From: Belnapia sp. F-4-1
GTDB lineage: Bacteria > Pseudomonadota > Alphaproteobacteria > Acetobacterales > Acetobacteraceae
Reading direction: 5' to 3'
Assembly: GCF_000802185.1 (NCBI RefSeq)
Contig: NZ_KN676113.1
Span: forward strand, 840,581-904,580
DNA length: 64,000 nt
How positions within the stretch are numbered: the first letter of the stretch is position 1; each line of letters starts with the position of its first letter. The notes beneath the pieces are model-generated. The model was not told the DNA's origin. It saw only the letters and a list, made by a program, of their open reading frames with translations, and ran no database searches. Of this stretch, positions 24,445-31,677 are shown in pieces. The position numbers and the translations under genes are program-made.

Positions 24445-25887
24445 ATGCATCGCCCGCTCCTGGCAGCCCTGCTGGCCGCCCTCTCCCTGGCCGGGTCCGT
24501 CCATGCCCAGCCGGCCCCCGCCCCGGCGCGGGAGGCGGTGGTGGCTAACGACACCGACCGCATCCTGCAGGAGCTTTACGTTCATCGCCTGGGCGCGGAT
24601 GAGGGGCCGGACCGGCTCGGCAGCGGCGTGCTGCCGCCGCGGGCGACGCTGCGCGTGCCGCTCGGCCGCACGCGGGACTGCAATTTCGAGGCGCGTGCGG
24701 TCTTCGAGGGCGGCGACGAGATGCGCCGCCGGGCCGATCTCTGCCGCTCGCCCCGAATCGCCTTCGCCGATACCGGGCCGGTGCGCGAGGTGACGGTCAG
24801 CAACCAGTCCGACCGGGTGGTGCGCGAGCTTTACCTGGCGCCGGCCGGCAGCCGCGGCGGCCGGGGCCGGGAATGGGGCGCCGACCGCCTGGGCAGCGGC
24901 ACCGTCGCGACGGGCGAGGATTTCCGCCTGCGCCTGCGCAACATGGCCGGCTGCAGCGTCGATGTGCGCGTGGTCTATGACGATGACGAGGAGGAGGTGC
25001 GCGAGCGGCAGGATGTGTGCCGCTCGCCGCGCCTCGCCTTCGGCGACCCGAACCTGCCGGTGCGGGAGGTGACGGTGACCAACCGCGGCCGGCGGATGCT
25101 GCGCGAGCTTTATGCCCGCGCCGCCGGGCGGGAGGGCTGGGGCGGAGACCGGCTCGGCGCCGAGATGATCGACCCGCGCGGCGACTTCCGTCTCCGCCTG
25201 CGCGGCGAGTCCTGCCGCTTCGACCTGCGCGCCGTCTTCGAGGACAACCGCGAGGAGGTGCAGCGCGGCCTCGACCTTTGCGCCCAGCAGCGGGTCGGCT
25301 TCGGCGCGCCAGTGATCGGCGAGGGCGGGGCGCGGCGGGTGACGCTGGTCAACGGCTTCAGCCGCACGGTGCGGGAGGCCTATCTGTCGCCTGCCGACAG
25401 CGACGACTGGGGCGAGGATGCGCTGGAGAACGAGGTGATCGCCCCCGGCGCGCATCGGGCGCTGCCGATGGAGGGTGGCTGCCGGGCCGACCTGCGCATC
25501 GTCTTCGACAACGACTCGGCCGAGGAGCGGCGGGACATCGACATCTGCGCGCTCGGCACCCTGGCGCTCCGGCCGGGCTGGACGGTGGACGAGCTGGCGG
25601 CGGAGGGGCCAGGGGATGGAGTGAAGGAGCCGCAGCCGGGCAGCATCCGCCTGCGCAATGCCGGCGGCTTGCCGGTGGTGGAGCTTTATGCCGACCCGCC
25701 GGGCGGCAAGCGCGGCGAGGACCGGCTCGGCCGGACCGTGCTCGGCACCGGGGAGGCGATGGATTTCGCCCCACCCGGCGGCCCCGGCGAATGCCAGGCG
25801 GATCTGGTCGCGGTGTTCCGCGACGGGCGGGAGCTGGCCCTGCCCGGCACCGATCTCTGCGCCGGGCGAGAGGTGGTGCTGCAATGA
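24445..25887 (+). CDS. Secreted protein with five tandem ~85-residue, two-cysteine repeats; function unknown
   Basis: A 480-residue protein with a signal peptide (residues 1 to about 22, ending VHAQ). The rest is five related units at roughly 29-107, 112-199, 206-287, 296-374 and 399-479. Each has a strand with an Asn (VTVSN, VTVTN, VTLVN, IRLRN), an ELY/EAY element, a DRLG/DALE turn, a Cys-x-x-D/E-x-R-x-V/I-F/Y strand and a final D-x-C. The Cys pairs are 79/100, 170/192, 257/279, 346/368 and 450/472, probably one disulphide per repeat. GGAG lies before the ATG at 24445. Its stop overlaps the next gene's start (ATGA). I do not recognise a named family. Confidence 0.8.
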   Translation: MHRPLLAALLAALSLAGSVHAQPAPAPAREAVVANDTDRILQELYVHRLGADEGPDRLGSGVLPPRATLRVPLGRTRDCNFEARAVFEGGDEMRRRADLCRSPRIAFADTGPVREVTVSNQSDRVVRELYLAPAGSRGGRGREWGADRLGSGTVATGEDFRLRLRNMAGCSVDVRVVYDDDEEEVRERQDVCRSPRLAFGDPNLPVREVTVTNRGRRMLRELYARAAGREGWGGDRLGAEMIDPRGDFRLRLRGESCRFDLRAVFEDNREEVQRGLDLCAQQRVGFGAPVIGEGGARRVTLVNGFSRTVREAYLSPADSDDWGEDALENEVIAPGAHRALPMEGGCRADLRIVFDNDSAEERRDIDICALGTLALRPGWTVDELAAEGPGDGVKEPQPGSIRLRNAGGLPVVELYADPPGGKRGEDRLGRTVLGTGEAMDFAPPGGPGECQADLVAVFRDGRELALPGTDLCAGREVVLQ

Positions 25888-26711
25888 AGCGCCTTCTCCT
25901 CCTCGCCCTGCTGCTGGCGCCCGGCCTCGCCACCGCGCAGCCGGTGCCCGAGGCCGTGCAGGGCGCCTGGTTCCAGGGAGACTGCGCGCGGCCGGACGCG
26001 CTGCTGTACCTCACCCATCGCGCCGCGGCGCGGGTGCCGCGCGAGAGGGCGGGGCGGCTGCTCCGCTTCTCCGCCATGCGGCAGCAGGACGGCTGGCTGA
26101 TCGGCACCGGGCGCGGGCCGGAGGCGCCGCGGCTGATGCTGCGTGCCGCCGGCGACGCGCTGGAGACGGCGGAGCCCGAGGCCAAGGCGCGCGAGGACCG
26201 GCTGCCGGGCGATGCCCCCCTCGCCCGCTGGCATCGCTGCGAGGCGGTGCCGCCGGCGGTGGCGCTGCTGCATGGCGAGGGCGTCGCGGTGATGGCGGCG
26301 CTCGAACATGCCGAGGCGGCCTGCGGCGGGACCGATACCGCTGGCTGCCTCGCCGCCGTGGTGGCGCAGGCGGATGTCTCGGGCGACGGCAGGCTAACGC
26401 AGGCGGAGCTGGCGCGGCTGGCGCGCGGCGCCGCCTGGCTGGTGGCGGTGCAGGAGGGGGTGACTGGGGAGAACCTGGCGGGCGCCGTCGCCGCGGGGGC
26501 GCTGGCGGGGCAGCTGGCGGCGCAGCTGACCGTCGCAAGCCTCGACTATGACGGCGACGGGCGGCTCTCTGCCGAGGAGCTGGCGCAGGACCGCGGGCGC
26601 TTCGGCGTGGCGTGGGGCAATGCACAAGGGCGGCCACTGCACAGCGAGGCGGCGGGGCCGGGGCTGGAGGCGCTGCGCGGGCTGCTCAGTGGGTTGAGCT
26701 TGCTGAAATAG
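25884..26711 (+). CDS. Secreted EF-hand domain protein
   Basis: A 275-residue exported protein with a signal peptide ending near ATAQ. Two well-formed EF-hand loops bind calcium by pattern: DVSGDGRLTQAE (164-175) and DYDGDGRLSAEE (221-232), about 57 residues apart. Four cysteines occur between residues 34 and 155 (Cys34, 119, 147 and 155). The N-terminal half (about 20-125) has no domain I recognise. The gene overlaps the repeat-protein gene by 4 bases, so the two exported proteins are made together and may interact outside the cytoplasm. It ends before a strong hairpin. Confidence 0.8.
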   Translation: MKRLLLLALLLAPGLATAQPVPEAVQGAWFQGDCARPDALLYLTHRAAARVPRERAGRLLRFSAMRQQDGWLIGTGRGPEAPRLMLRAAGDALETAEPEAKAREDRLPGDAPLARWHRCEAVPPAVALLHGEGVAVMAALEHAEAACGGTDTAGCLAAVVAQADVSGDGRLTQAELARLARGAAWLVAVQEGVTGENLAGAVAAGALAGQLAAQLTVASLDYDGDGRLSAEELAQDRGRFGVAWGNAQGRPLHSEAAGPGLEALRGLLSGLSLLK

Positions 26712-26744
26712 GGCGTCGGGGAGGGCGCCACCCTTCCCGACGCC
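26712..26744. terminator. Long hairpin between convergent genes, possible bidirectional terminator
   Basis: GGCGTCGGG ... CCCGACGCC is a perfect 9-bp stem. It continues through a G-T pair into an inner AGGG/CCCT stem with a 5-base loop, so about 14 bp in all. It begins right after the stop at 26711 and ends 10 bases before the convergent gene's stop at 26755. No T-run follows on either strand, so termination efficiency is uncertain. Confidence 0.5.
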
Positions 26745-26754
26745 AGGGACGTCC

Positions 26755-28341
26755 TCAGCGCGCCGGGGCGAACTCCATCGCACGGGTCTGCTCGGAGAGT
26801 TGGGGCGTGTAGGAGATGCCCTTGCGCATCGCCCAGATATTCACCTGGTGGTGGATGGGGATGACCGCCAGCTCCTGCTGGTAGCCGATGCGGATGGCCT
26901 CGAAGTAGAGCTTCTCCCGCGCCTCCTGGTCGATCGTCGTCAGCGCGCGGTCGATCAGCCGGTCGAGCGAGGTGTTGCTGTAGTGGCTGGGGCGGAGGCG
27001 GGTGCCGCGGCCGCGCTCCGGCTCCGGCGTCGCCAGCATCAGCGAGAGATGCGTGTCGGGCTCGCCGGTGGAGGTGCTCCAGCCCGTCAGCGCGATGCTG
27101 TGCTCGTCGCGCACGCCGCCGGCGGTAAAGAAGACGCTGGCCGGCGTCGTTGCTACCTGGGTGCGGACGCCGATGCGGGCCCACATCTGGGCGATGGCCT
27201 GGGCGATGGAGTCGTCGTTCACGTAGCGGTCGTTCGGGCCGCTGAGGGTGATGTTGAAGCCGTCCGGGTAGCCGGCCTCGGCGAGCAGGCGCTTCGCGCG
27301 GTCGGGCTCGTAGGCGGGGACGGGGATCGAGGGGTCGTAGCCCATCGCGCCTTCCGGCTGGGCCTGGCCGGTGGGCTTCGAGTAGCCCTCCATGATCTGG
27401 CGCTGGATGCCCTCGCGGTTGATGGCGATGGAGAGGGCCTGTCGCACGCGCACGTCGCGCATCGGGTTGGGGATGGGCTTGCCGTCGCGGTCGGTGACCA
27501 ATGGCGAGACCGGGCGGTTGGCATCGACATAGAGGTAGATCAGCCGCAGGCCGGGACGGGAGGCGACGGTGAGGCGGTTGTCGCGGGAGATGCGGGCGAC
27601 GTCGCGCGTCGGCACCGTGTCGATGGCGTCCACGTCGCCGGATTGGAGGGCGGCGACGCGGGCGCTGTCATTGGTGATCATCCGGTAGGTGACGCGCTCC
27701 CAGGGCTGGGGGCGGCCCCAGTAGTCCGGGTTGCGGGCGAAGACGGCGCGGTCGCCGAGGGCCAGCGAGACGAGGCGGTAGGGGCCGGTGCCGATCGCCG
27801 CCTTGCCGCTGTTGTAGTCGGCTGTGCTCATCCCCTCGCCCTGCTTCCGGCCGATGATGGAGAAGGACATCATCATCTGCGGGATGAGCGGGATGGGCTC
27901 GGCGGTGTGCATGCGGATGGTGTGGGCATCGACCACCTCGAGCCGCGTCACCGGGCGGATGTACTGGCCCATGGAGGTCGGGCTGTTGGGCACGTTCGGC
28001 GCGCGCTCGAAGGTGTAGACCACGTCGTCCGCGGTGAAGGGCGTGCCGTCCTGCCAGCGGACGCCCTCGCGCAGCTTGAACTCCCAGGTGCGCTCGTCGA
28101 TGACGCGCCAGGAGGTGGCGAGGCCGGGCGATGGGCGCTGGTCGGCATCGGGGTGAACCAGGCGGTCGAAGACGTGCCAGGTCAGCGCGTGGTTGGGCGA
28201 GAGGTCGAAGAAATGCGGGTCCATCGAGGTGAAGGCGCCGCCCACCGCGATGGTGAGGTCGGCGGCCCTCGCCGGCACGGTCCCCAAGGGGGCTGTCATG
28301 GCCATGGCCGCGAGGGCCCATCGCGCGCTGCGTCGCATCAT
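26755..28341 (-). CDS. ABC transporter substrate-binding protein, family 5
   Basis: A 528-residue periplasmic binding protein. The signal peptide ends PARA; then AADLTIAVGGAFTSMDPHF, WEFKLREGVRWQDGTPFTADDVVYTF and GTGPYRLVS, which are standard family 5 landmarks. I chose the double ATG at 28341, with AAGGGAG upstream; the open frame extends much further but is not conserved there. No permease or ATPase genes are next to it, as with the other family 5 receptor at 2738. The two are not close copies. Ligand unknown. Confidence 0.9.
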   Translation of the reverse strand: MMRRSARWALAAMAMTAPLGTVPARAADLTIAVGGAFTSMDPHFFDLSPNHALTWHVFDRLVHPDADQRPSPGLATSWRVIDERTWEFKLREGVRWQDGTPFTADDVVYTFERAPNVPNSPTSMGQYIRPVTRLEVVDAHTIRMHTAEPIPLIPQMMMSFSIIGRKQGEGMSTADYNSGKAAIGTGPYRLVSLALGDRAVFARNPDYWGRPQPWERVTYRMITNDSARVAALQSGDVDAIDTVPTRDVARISRDNRLTVASRPGLRLIYLYVDANRPVSPLVTDRDGKPIPNPMRDVRVRQALSIAINREGIQRQIMEGYSKPTGQAQPEGAMGYDPSIPVPAYEPDRAKRLLAEAGYPDGFNITLSGPNDRYVNDDSIAQAIAQMWARIGVRTQVATTPASVFFTAGGVRDEHSIALTGWSTSTGEPDTHLSLMLATPEPERGRGTRLRPSHYSNTSLDRLIDRALTTIDQEAREKLYFEAIRIGYQQELAVIPIHHQVNIWAMRKGISYTPQLSEQTRAMEFAPAR

Positions 28342-28433
28342 CCCGTCTCCCTTATGCCATCCCTGCTCCGCAGCGTGGCGGATCGCAGGGAGGACATGCA
28401 AGGGGCGGGCCGCTTCGCCGGTTGCCAGCATGG

Positions 28434-28814
28434 TCACCCGCGGCGCGAGGTGGGGCGGCTCCCAAGTTGGTCGAGCGCCTCGGCATTGGCGCGGCCCCAG
28501 GCATAGAGCAGCTCCACCGGCTCGACGAAGCGCTGGCCGAGCGCCGAAAGCCGGTACTCGACCGCCGGCGGCACCGTGCCCTGGACGTGGCGGGTGACGA
28601 GGCCGCTCTCCGCCATCTCGCGCAGGGTCTGGATCAGCATCTTCTTCGAGATGCCGGGCAGGCTGCGCTGGAGCACGCCGGTGCGGGCCGCGCCGCCATG
28701 CCGGGCGTGGAGCGTGTGCAGCACCATGCTCGTCCACTTGGTCGTGAACAGGTCGAGCACGCGCCGCGGCGCGCAATCCTCCCGCCATTCCTCCTCGGCG
28801 CTGCCGGGCTGCAT
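28434..28814 (-). CDS. HxlR-family winged-helix transcriptional regulator
   Basis: A 126-residue HxlR/MarR-like protein. Cys14 in REDCAPRRVLDLFTTKWT occupies the conserved N-terminal cysteine position that senses aldehydes or oxidants in several HxlR proteins. The winged helix has LPGISKKMLIQTLREMAESGLVTR and a wing with VPPAVEYRLSALG. AGGAGG lies 9 bases before the ATG at 28814. It is divergent from the PRISE-like reductase with a 99-base gap, the typical arrangement for an HxlR regulator and its target oxidoreductase. Confidence 0.9.
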   Translation of the reverse strand: MQPGSAEEEWREDCAPRRVLDLFTTKWTSMVLHTLHARHGGAARTGVLQRSLPGISKKMLIQTLREMAESGLVTRHVQGTVPPAVEYRLSALGQRFVEPVELLYAWGRANAEALDQLGSRPTSRRG

Positions 28815-28849
28815 GGGTGGTAACCTCCTGGTGCCTATGTCCCAATTCG

Positions 28850-28863
28850 GTTCCGTCTGGAAC
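28850..28863. promoter_or_regulatory. Inverted repeat between hxlR-type gene and reductase, candidate operator
   Basis: GTTCC-GTCT-GGAAC in the 99-base divergent gap. It is short but symmetrical and well placed for a dimeric regulator controlling both genes. There is no further evidence. Confidence 0.3.
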
Positions 28864-28913
28864 GCCGCGGCCCCCGGGCCCAGTTCCGCCGCCAACGGAT
28901 GCAGGAGTTGAGG

Positions 28914-29975
28914 ATGGCGGGCACGGCACTGGTCGCAGGCGCGAGCGGCATCGTCGGCGGTGCGACAGCGGCGCTGCTGGCAGCGGAGGGATGGACGGTG
29001 CACGGGCTGGCGCGCCGGCCAACCGGGCAGGAGGGCGTGCTGCCGGTCGCAGCCGACCTGCAGGACGTGGCCGGCCTCGCCTCAGCGCTGGCCGGCCTTC
29101 GCCCGGAGGTCATGTTCATCACCACCTGGCTGCGACAGGAGAGCGAGGCGGAGAACATCCGGGTCAACGCGGCGATGGTGCGCAACCTGCTCGACGGGCT
29201 GCGCCCCGCCGGCAGCCTGCGGCACATCGCGCTGGTCACCGGGTTGAAGCACTACCTCGGCCCCTTCGAGGCCTATGGCAAAGGCATGCTGCCGCAGACG
29301 CCCTTCCGCGAGGAGCAGGGCCGGCTGGAGGTCGAGAATTTCTACTACGCCCAGGAGGACGAAGTGTTCGCCGCCGCCGCGCGCGACGGCTTCGGCTGGA
29401 GCGTCCATCGCCCGCATACGGTGATCGGCAAGGCGGTCGGCAATGCGATGAACATGGGCACCACGCTGGCGGCCTATGCCACGCTCTGCCGCGAGACGGG
29501 GCGGCCCTTCCGCTTCCCGGGCTCGGCCGCGCAGTGGAACGGGCTGACCGACATGACCGATGCGCGGCTGCTGGCGCGGCACCTGCTCTGGGCGGCGACC
29601 ACGCCCGCGGCGCGCGACGAGGCCTTCAACGTGGTGAACGGCGACGTCTTCCGCTGGAGCTGGATGTGGGGCCGCATCGCCGGCTGGTTCGGGCTGGAGG
29701 CGGCGCCCTTCGACGGCACGGTGCGGCCGCTCGAGGCGCAGATGGCGGAGGACGCGCCGGTCTGGCGGCGCATCGCCGGGCGCGAGGGGCTGGTGGAGCC
29801 CGAGCTCGGCCGCCTCGCCTCGGCCTGGCACACCGATGCCGATCTCGGCCGCCCGATCGAGGTGGTGACCGACATGAGCAAGAGCCGGCGCCTGGGCTTC
29901 ACCGCCTACCAGACGACGGACGAGGCGTTCTTCGACCTGTTCGGGCAGCTTCGCGCCGACCGGCTGATCCCCTGA
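28914..29975 (+). CDS. PRISE-like SDR (progesterone 5-beta-reductase/iridoid synthase family), enone 1,4-reductase
   Basis: A 353-residue extended SDR. TALVAGASGIVGG binds NADPH. The two hallmarks of the PRISE family are present: VTGLKHYLGPF with catalytic Lys112, and ENFYYAQED with Tyr144/Tyr145. These replace the usual YxxxK. Family members reduce activated C=C bonds of small enones and steroid enones. AGGAG precedes the ATG at 28914; an ATG 15 bases earlier is less well placed. It is divergent from an HxlR regulator, so induction by an electrophilic compound is plausible. Confidence 0.85.
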   Translation: MAGTALVAGASGIVGGATAALLAAEGWTVHGLARRPTGQEGVLPVAADLQDVAGLASALAGLRPEVMFITTWLRQESEAENIRVNAAMVRNLLDGLRPAGSLRHIALVTGLKHYLGPFEAYGKGMLPQTPFREEQGRLEVENFYYAQEDEVFAAAARDGFGWSVHRPHTVIGKAVGNAMNMGTTLAAYATLCRETGRPFRFPGSAAQWNGLTDMTDARLLARHLLWAATTPAARDEAFNVVNGDVFRWSWMWGRIAGWFGLEAAPFDGTVRPLEAQMAEDAPVWRRIAGREGLVEPELGRLASAWHTDADLGRPIEVVTDMSKSRRLGFTAYQTTDEAFFDLFGQLRADRLIP

Positions 29976-29980
29976 GTGGA

Positions 29981-30029
29981 GCGGCCTTCGACCGGCCGCG
30001 TCCCCCAGGTCCCGCGGCTCTAGCCGCGG
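29981..30029. terminator. Two GC-rich hairpins at a convergent gene junction
   Basis: GCGGCC-7-GGCCGC at 29981-29999, then CCGCGGCT-CT-AGCCGCGG at 30012-30029, the second spanning the soeC stop codon. They sit between the ends of the reductase and soeC genes. There are no T-runs; they may act as weak bidirectional terminators or RNA-end stabilisers. Confidence 0.35.
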
Positions 30030-30940
30030 TAATAGAGCATCACCGTATGCGTCGCCTCGGCGAACATCAGCCAGCGCTCGATCAGCAAGCCGCCGATGGC
30101 GAGCACGGCGCCGAGGGTCAGCGCCAGCACTGCCGGCGTGCCGCCGACCAGGACCGCGAGCAGGGCAAGCAGCACCGGCAGGGCGAAGCCGGCGCCTTGG
30201 GCGATGAGGCGGAGCTTCGCCGCGTGCTTGCGGGCGATGCGGAAGCCCATCTCGCGCAGCAGGTAGTTCTGCTCGGTATGCGGCGGGTCGAGCTGGCGCA
30301 CCTTGCCGATGAAGCCGAGCGTCGTCGCGCTCTCGATGGTGGCGATGGGCGGCGCGCTGTCGATCGCCTGCCAGTAGGCGCGCTTCAGCGCGAGGGCGGC
30401 GGCGCCGGTGAGGATCGCGAGCAGGGCCGGCACCGCGCCGCCGCCGGCGAAGGCGGCGAGCATCGCCAGCAGCACGGCGCCGCTGAAGGCGGAGAGCGCC
30501 AGGTAGCCGGGCACCACCAGCGGGTGGTGCCACTGTCGGATCGGCTTCAGCGAGGCGTAGATCATCCCCGTGCAATAGACCGTGGCCACCGCCCCGGCCG
30601 CCGCCAGCAGGCCGGCGACGAGGGCGAGCGCCGGGGCGTCGATCCAGAGGGCGAGGCCGAGCAGCAGGGCCGGGATGTAGGTGAGGATCGCCGCCACGCC
30701 CTCGCGCGAGAGCCAGGAGGAGCGCCATTGCGAGACGGCGCGCCAGGCCCGCTGCGGGTTGCCGAGATGCAGCATGGAGGAGAGCAGGCCGGCGGTGATC
30801 AGCAGCAGCGCCAAGGCGAGGGCGACGAGGCCCTGACCGGGGACGAGGCCGAGCGGGCGCAGCAGGCCGAGCCAGAAGAGCAACCCGTATCCGGCACCGG
30901 AGGCGGTAGTGAAGAAGACGATCGACGGGGCGGGGTTCAC
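30020..30940 (-). CDS. soeC: DmsC-type membrane anchor, probable SoeC
   Basis: A 306-residue integral membrane protein with about eight hydrophobic segments, of the DmsC/SoeC type that anchors a molybdoenzyme and passes electrons to quinone. Landmarks include SSMLHLGNPQRAWRAVSQWRSSWLSREG near residue 55-80. GTG start at 30940 overlaps the soeB stop (GTGA). Third gene of the soeABC operon. The anchor assigns the enzyme to the quinone-linked group. Confidence 0.85.
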   Translation of the reverse strand: MNPAPSIVFFTTASGAGYGLLFWLGLLRPLGLVPGQGLVALALALLLITAGLLSSMLHLGNPQRAWRAVSQWRSSWLSREGVAAILTYIPALLLGLALWIDAPALALVAGLLAAAGAVATVYCTGMIYASLKPIRQWHHPLVVPGYLALSAFSGAVLLAMLAAFAGGGAVPALLAILTGAAALALKRAYWQAIDSAPPIATIESATTLGFIGKVRQLDPPHTEQNYLLREMGFRIARKHAAKLRLIAQGAGFALPVLLALLAVLVGGTPAVLALTLGAVLAIGGLLIERWLMFAEATHTVMLYYRG

Positions 30941-31677
30941 CGGGTGAGCACCTTGTCCATCCAGCGCAGCAGCGGGTTCTTGATGTCCATCGGCGTCGGC
31001 GCGGCTTCCTCGGGCTTCGCCGCGACGCTGCTGCGGTTGCGCGGCGGCAGGTAGCTGTTGACCGGCTTGTAGCCGAGCTCCGGCATCAGCGGCTGGCCGC
31101 CGCGCTCGGCGACGAGCTTGCTGACCTTGCTTTCCGGGTCGCCGAGGTCGCCGAAGTGGCGGGCGCTGGTCGGGCAGGTCAGCACGCAGGCGGGCTGGCG
31201 CTGCGCCTCGGGGATATTGGTGTTGTAGATGCGGTCGATGCAAAGGGTGCATTTCTTCATCACCCCCTCGTCCTCGTCCATTTCGCGCGCGCCGTAGGGG
31301 CAGGCCCAGGCGCACAATCCGCAGCCGATGCAGAGGTCGTGGTCGACGAGGACGATGCCGTCCTCGATGCGCTTGTAGGAGGCGCCGGTCGGGCAGACGG
31401 TGACGCAGTCGGGCGTCTCGCAGTGGAGGCAGGAGCGGGGGAAGTTGACGGTGCGGCCGCGCTCCCCCTCGCCTGCCTCGTAGCTGTGGACGCGGTTGAA
31501 CCAGACGCCCTCGGCGCCGGCCGAATAGGGCTTGGTGTCCGGCAGCGGGCCGCTATGGCCGGAGGCGTTCCACTCCTTGCAGTTGGTCGCGCAGGCCTGG
31601 CAGCCGACGCAGGTGTCGAGGTCGATGACGAGGCCAAGCTTCTTCTGGCCTGGGGTGATCTCGGGCAGGCAGGTCAC
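30937..31677 (-). CDS. soeB: DmsB-type four-cluster ferredoxin subunit, probable SoeB
   Basis: A 246-residue iron-sulphur protein with four cysteine groups for [4Fe-4S] clusters: CVGCQACATNC, CLHCETPDCVTVCPTGA, CIGCGLCAWACPYGAR and CTLC...CVLTCPTSA. It carries electrons from the molybdenum subunit to the anchor. The GTG start at 31677 overlaps the soeA stop (GTGA), and its stop overlaps the soeC start. The long open frame upstream is shadow of soeA. No export signal, as expected for a cytoplasm-facing enzyme. Confidence 0.9.
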   Translation of the reverse strand: MTCLPEITPGQKKLGLVIDLDTCVGCQACATNCKEWNASGHSGPLPDTKPYSAGAEGVWFNRVHSYEAGEGERGRTVNFPRSCLHCETPDCVTVCPTGASYKRIEDGIVLVDHDLCIGCGLCAWACPYGAREMDEDEGVMKKCTLCIDRIYNTNIPEAQRQPACVLTCPTSARHFGDLGDPESKVSKLVAERGGQPLMPELGYKPVNSYLPPRNRSSVAAKPEEAAPTPMDIKNPLLRWMDKVLTR

